Under the pieces are notes generated by a model that searched no databases, was not told the DNA's origin, and saw only the letters and a list, made by a program, of their open reading frames with translations. DNA of 64,000 nt, taken from Mycolicibacterium hippocampi. GTDB taxonomy: Bacteria > Actinomycetota > Actinomycetes > Mycobacteriales > Mycobacteriaceae. This document shows, in pieces, positions 63,207-64,000 of the stretch. Made by a program: the position numbers and the translations under genes. The stretch spans positions 1,178,001 to 1,242,000 of the forward strand of contig NZ_BLLB01000002.1 in assembly GCF_010723735.1 (NCBI RefSeq). The letters are read 5' to 3'. How positions within the stretch are numbered: the first letter of the stretch is position 1; every line of letters starts with the position of its first letter.

Positions 63207-64000
63207 AATCGGCCAAGAAGCGGGTCATCCGGCGCAGGTAGTCCGGCTGGCTGACATGCAGCACGTGGTTTCCGGGAAACCAGTGGAATGCACACCGATC
63301 CCAATGGTTCCAGAGGATCTCGGCCTGTTCCGGTGGCGCCAGCCGGTCGCCGAGACCGGCGATGATCAACCGGCGGTCCTTGGCGGGCAACGGGCGGTAG
63401 TTCAGCGGGGACGGGAACATCGTCGCCGCCGCGGACAACTCCCGGTCGGTACCCACGATGTGGTCGCGCAGCGCCACCATCTTGTTGGCCGGGAACCACT
63501 CGTCGACAGTCCTGTCCGGCGTCACGACGGGCACGTTCGGGATCACCGCCTGGATGCGGTCGTCGACACTGGCGATCAACGCCGATGTGTAACCGCCCAG
63601 CGACATCCCGGTCAGCGCGATCCGGTCGACGCCGGTGTATTCGAGATAGTCGATCAGCGAGCGGAAGTCGTGCACGGCCTGCGCCATCGCTTCGGCGAAG
63701 CCGGCGAAGCCGTGGGCGAAGTAGCCGTATCCGCTGTACGGCGAGTACTTTTCGGCACGAGGGCCGTGGAACGGCAGCGTGTAGAGCATCACGTCGTACC
63801 CGGAACGGTAGAACCAGGGCAGCGAGAAGAACAGTCCGTTGAACAGGTATGCCGACCCCATGAAACCGTGGATCACACACAGTGTGGGCCGCGGCCCGTC
63901 GTCGTGACGCCAGTGCTGGGCGTGGACGACGTTGTTGCGTTGGTAGCCGTCACACTGGTCACGCAGAGCCGGGTTGACGGCGGTGAAGCTGCTGTTGAAA
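63193..64000 (-). CDS. Alpha/beta hydrolase, 5' partial
   Basis: The frame is open on the minus strand from the TGA/TCA boundary at 63193 to the end of the window, giving about 268 residues with no N-terminus. Features are VIHGFMGSAYLFNG (oxyanion loop), the nucleophile elbow LTGMSLGGYTSAL, Asp in AGLGDRLAPPEQ and His in PGNHVLHVSQP. It is convergent with eccE3 with a 14-base overlap, in the relative position and strand of M. tuberculosis Rv0293c as I recall it. Reaction not known. Confidence 0.8.
   Translation of the reverse strand, partial: FNSSFTAVNPALRDQCDGYQRNNVVHAQHWRHDDGPRPTLCVIHGFMGSAYLFNGLFFSLPWFYRSGYDVMLYTLPFHGPRAEKYSPYSGYGYFAHGFAGFAEAMAQAVHDFRSLIDYLEYTGVDRIALTGMSLGGYTSALIASVDDRIQAVIPNVPVVTPDRTVDEWFPANKMVALRDHIVGTDRELSAAATMFPSPLNYRPLPAKDRRLIIAGLGDRLAPPEQAEILWNHWDRCAFHWFPGNHVLHVSQPDYLRRMTRFLADFMFD

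Overview
The window is GC-rich DNA from a mycobacterium, most likely a rapid grower of the Mycolicibacterium type. The evidence is a complete ESX-3 type VII secretion locus (eccA3 to eccE3 with PE5, PPE4, EsxG and EsxH homologues), an F420-type luciferase-like oxidoreductase, several mycofactocin-type short-chain dehydrogenases, many fadE/fadD genes, and a gene order at 37.7-63.2 kb that follows Mycobacterium tuberculosis Rv0269c-Rv0292 from memory of that genome. No tRNA, rRNA, CRISPR array or complete insertion sequence was seen.

Layout. 0-7.4 kb: partial F420 oxidoreductase, KshB-like reductase, a three-gene molybdenum hydroxylase operon (Tat-lipoprotein Fe-S subunit, FAD/4Fe-4S subunit, Mo subunit), an alpha/beta hydrolase and a TetR. 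7.4-12 kb: orphan sugar-binding lipoprotein divergent from a GH3 beta-glucosidase, then a YihY-type membrane protein. 12-21.4 kb: two TetR-controlled oxidative modules (SDR/TetR/P450/epimerase, and an SDR-SDR-CMD-ALDH operon divergent from a TetR), then a cutinase. 21.4-27.3 kb: LysR regulator, cobF-cobQ-cobK-cobU, and a convergent cobM-bluB pair for cobalamin synthesis. 27.4-33.4 kb: TetR, a LacI repressor and the divergent iolT-iolE-iolG-iolH inositol genes. 33.4-37.6 kb: a TetR lacking a normal start, a CysJ-like remnant, a small secreted Cys/Pro protein, a paired fadE operon and a STAS protein. 37.7-48.4 kb: the LigD-polymerase homologue, fadD2, fadE6 and the Rv0272c-Rv0276 homologues with two extra genes inserted. 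48.5-63.2 kb: ESX-3. The window ends inside an alpha/beta hydrolase.

How it works together: the left half is a mosaic of small catabolic modules, each with its own repressor and visible palindromic operators. The ESX-3 operon is preceded by an iron-box-like sequence, in line with IdeR control of iron acquisition. The most striking points are a mycosin MycP3 whose catalytic serine is replaced by glycine, an EsxH lacking one of the reported zinc ligands, two copies of a long dispersed palindrome, and short tandem duplications in PPE4 and EccC3. All calls are from reading the sequence; no database search was run.
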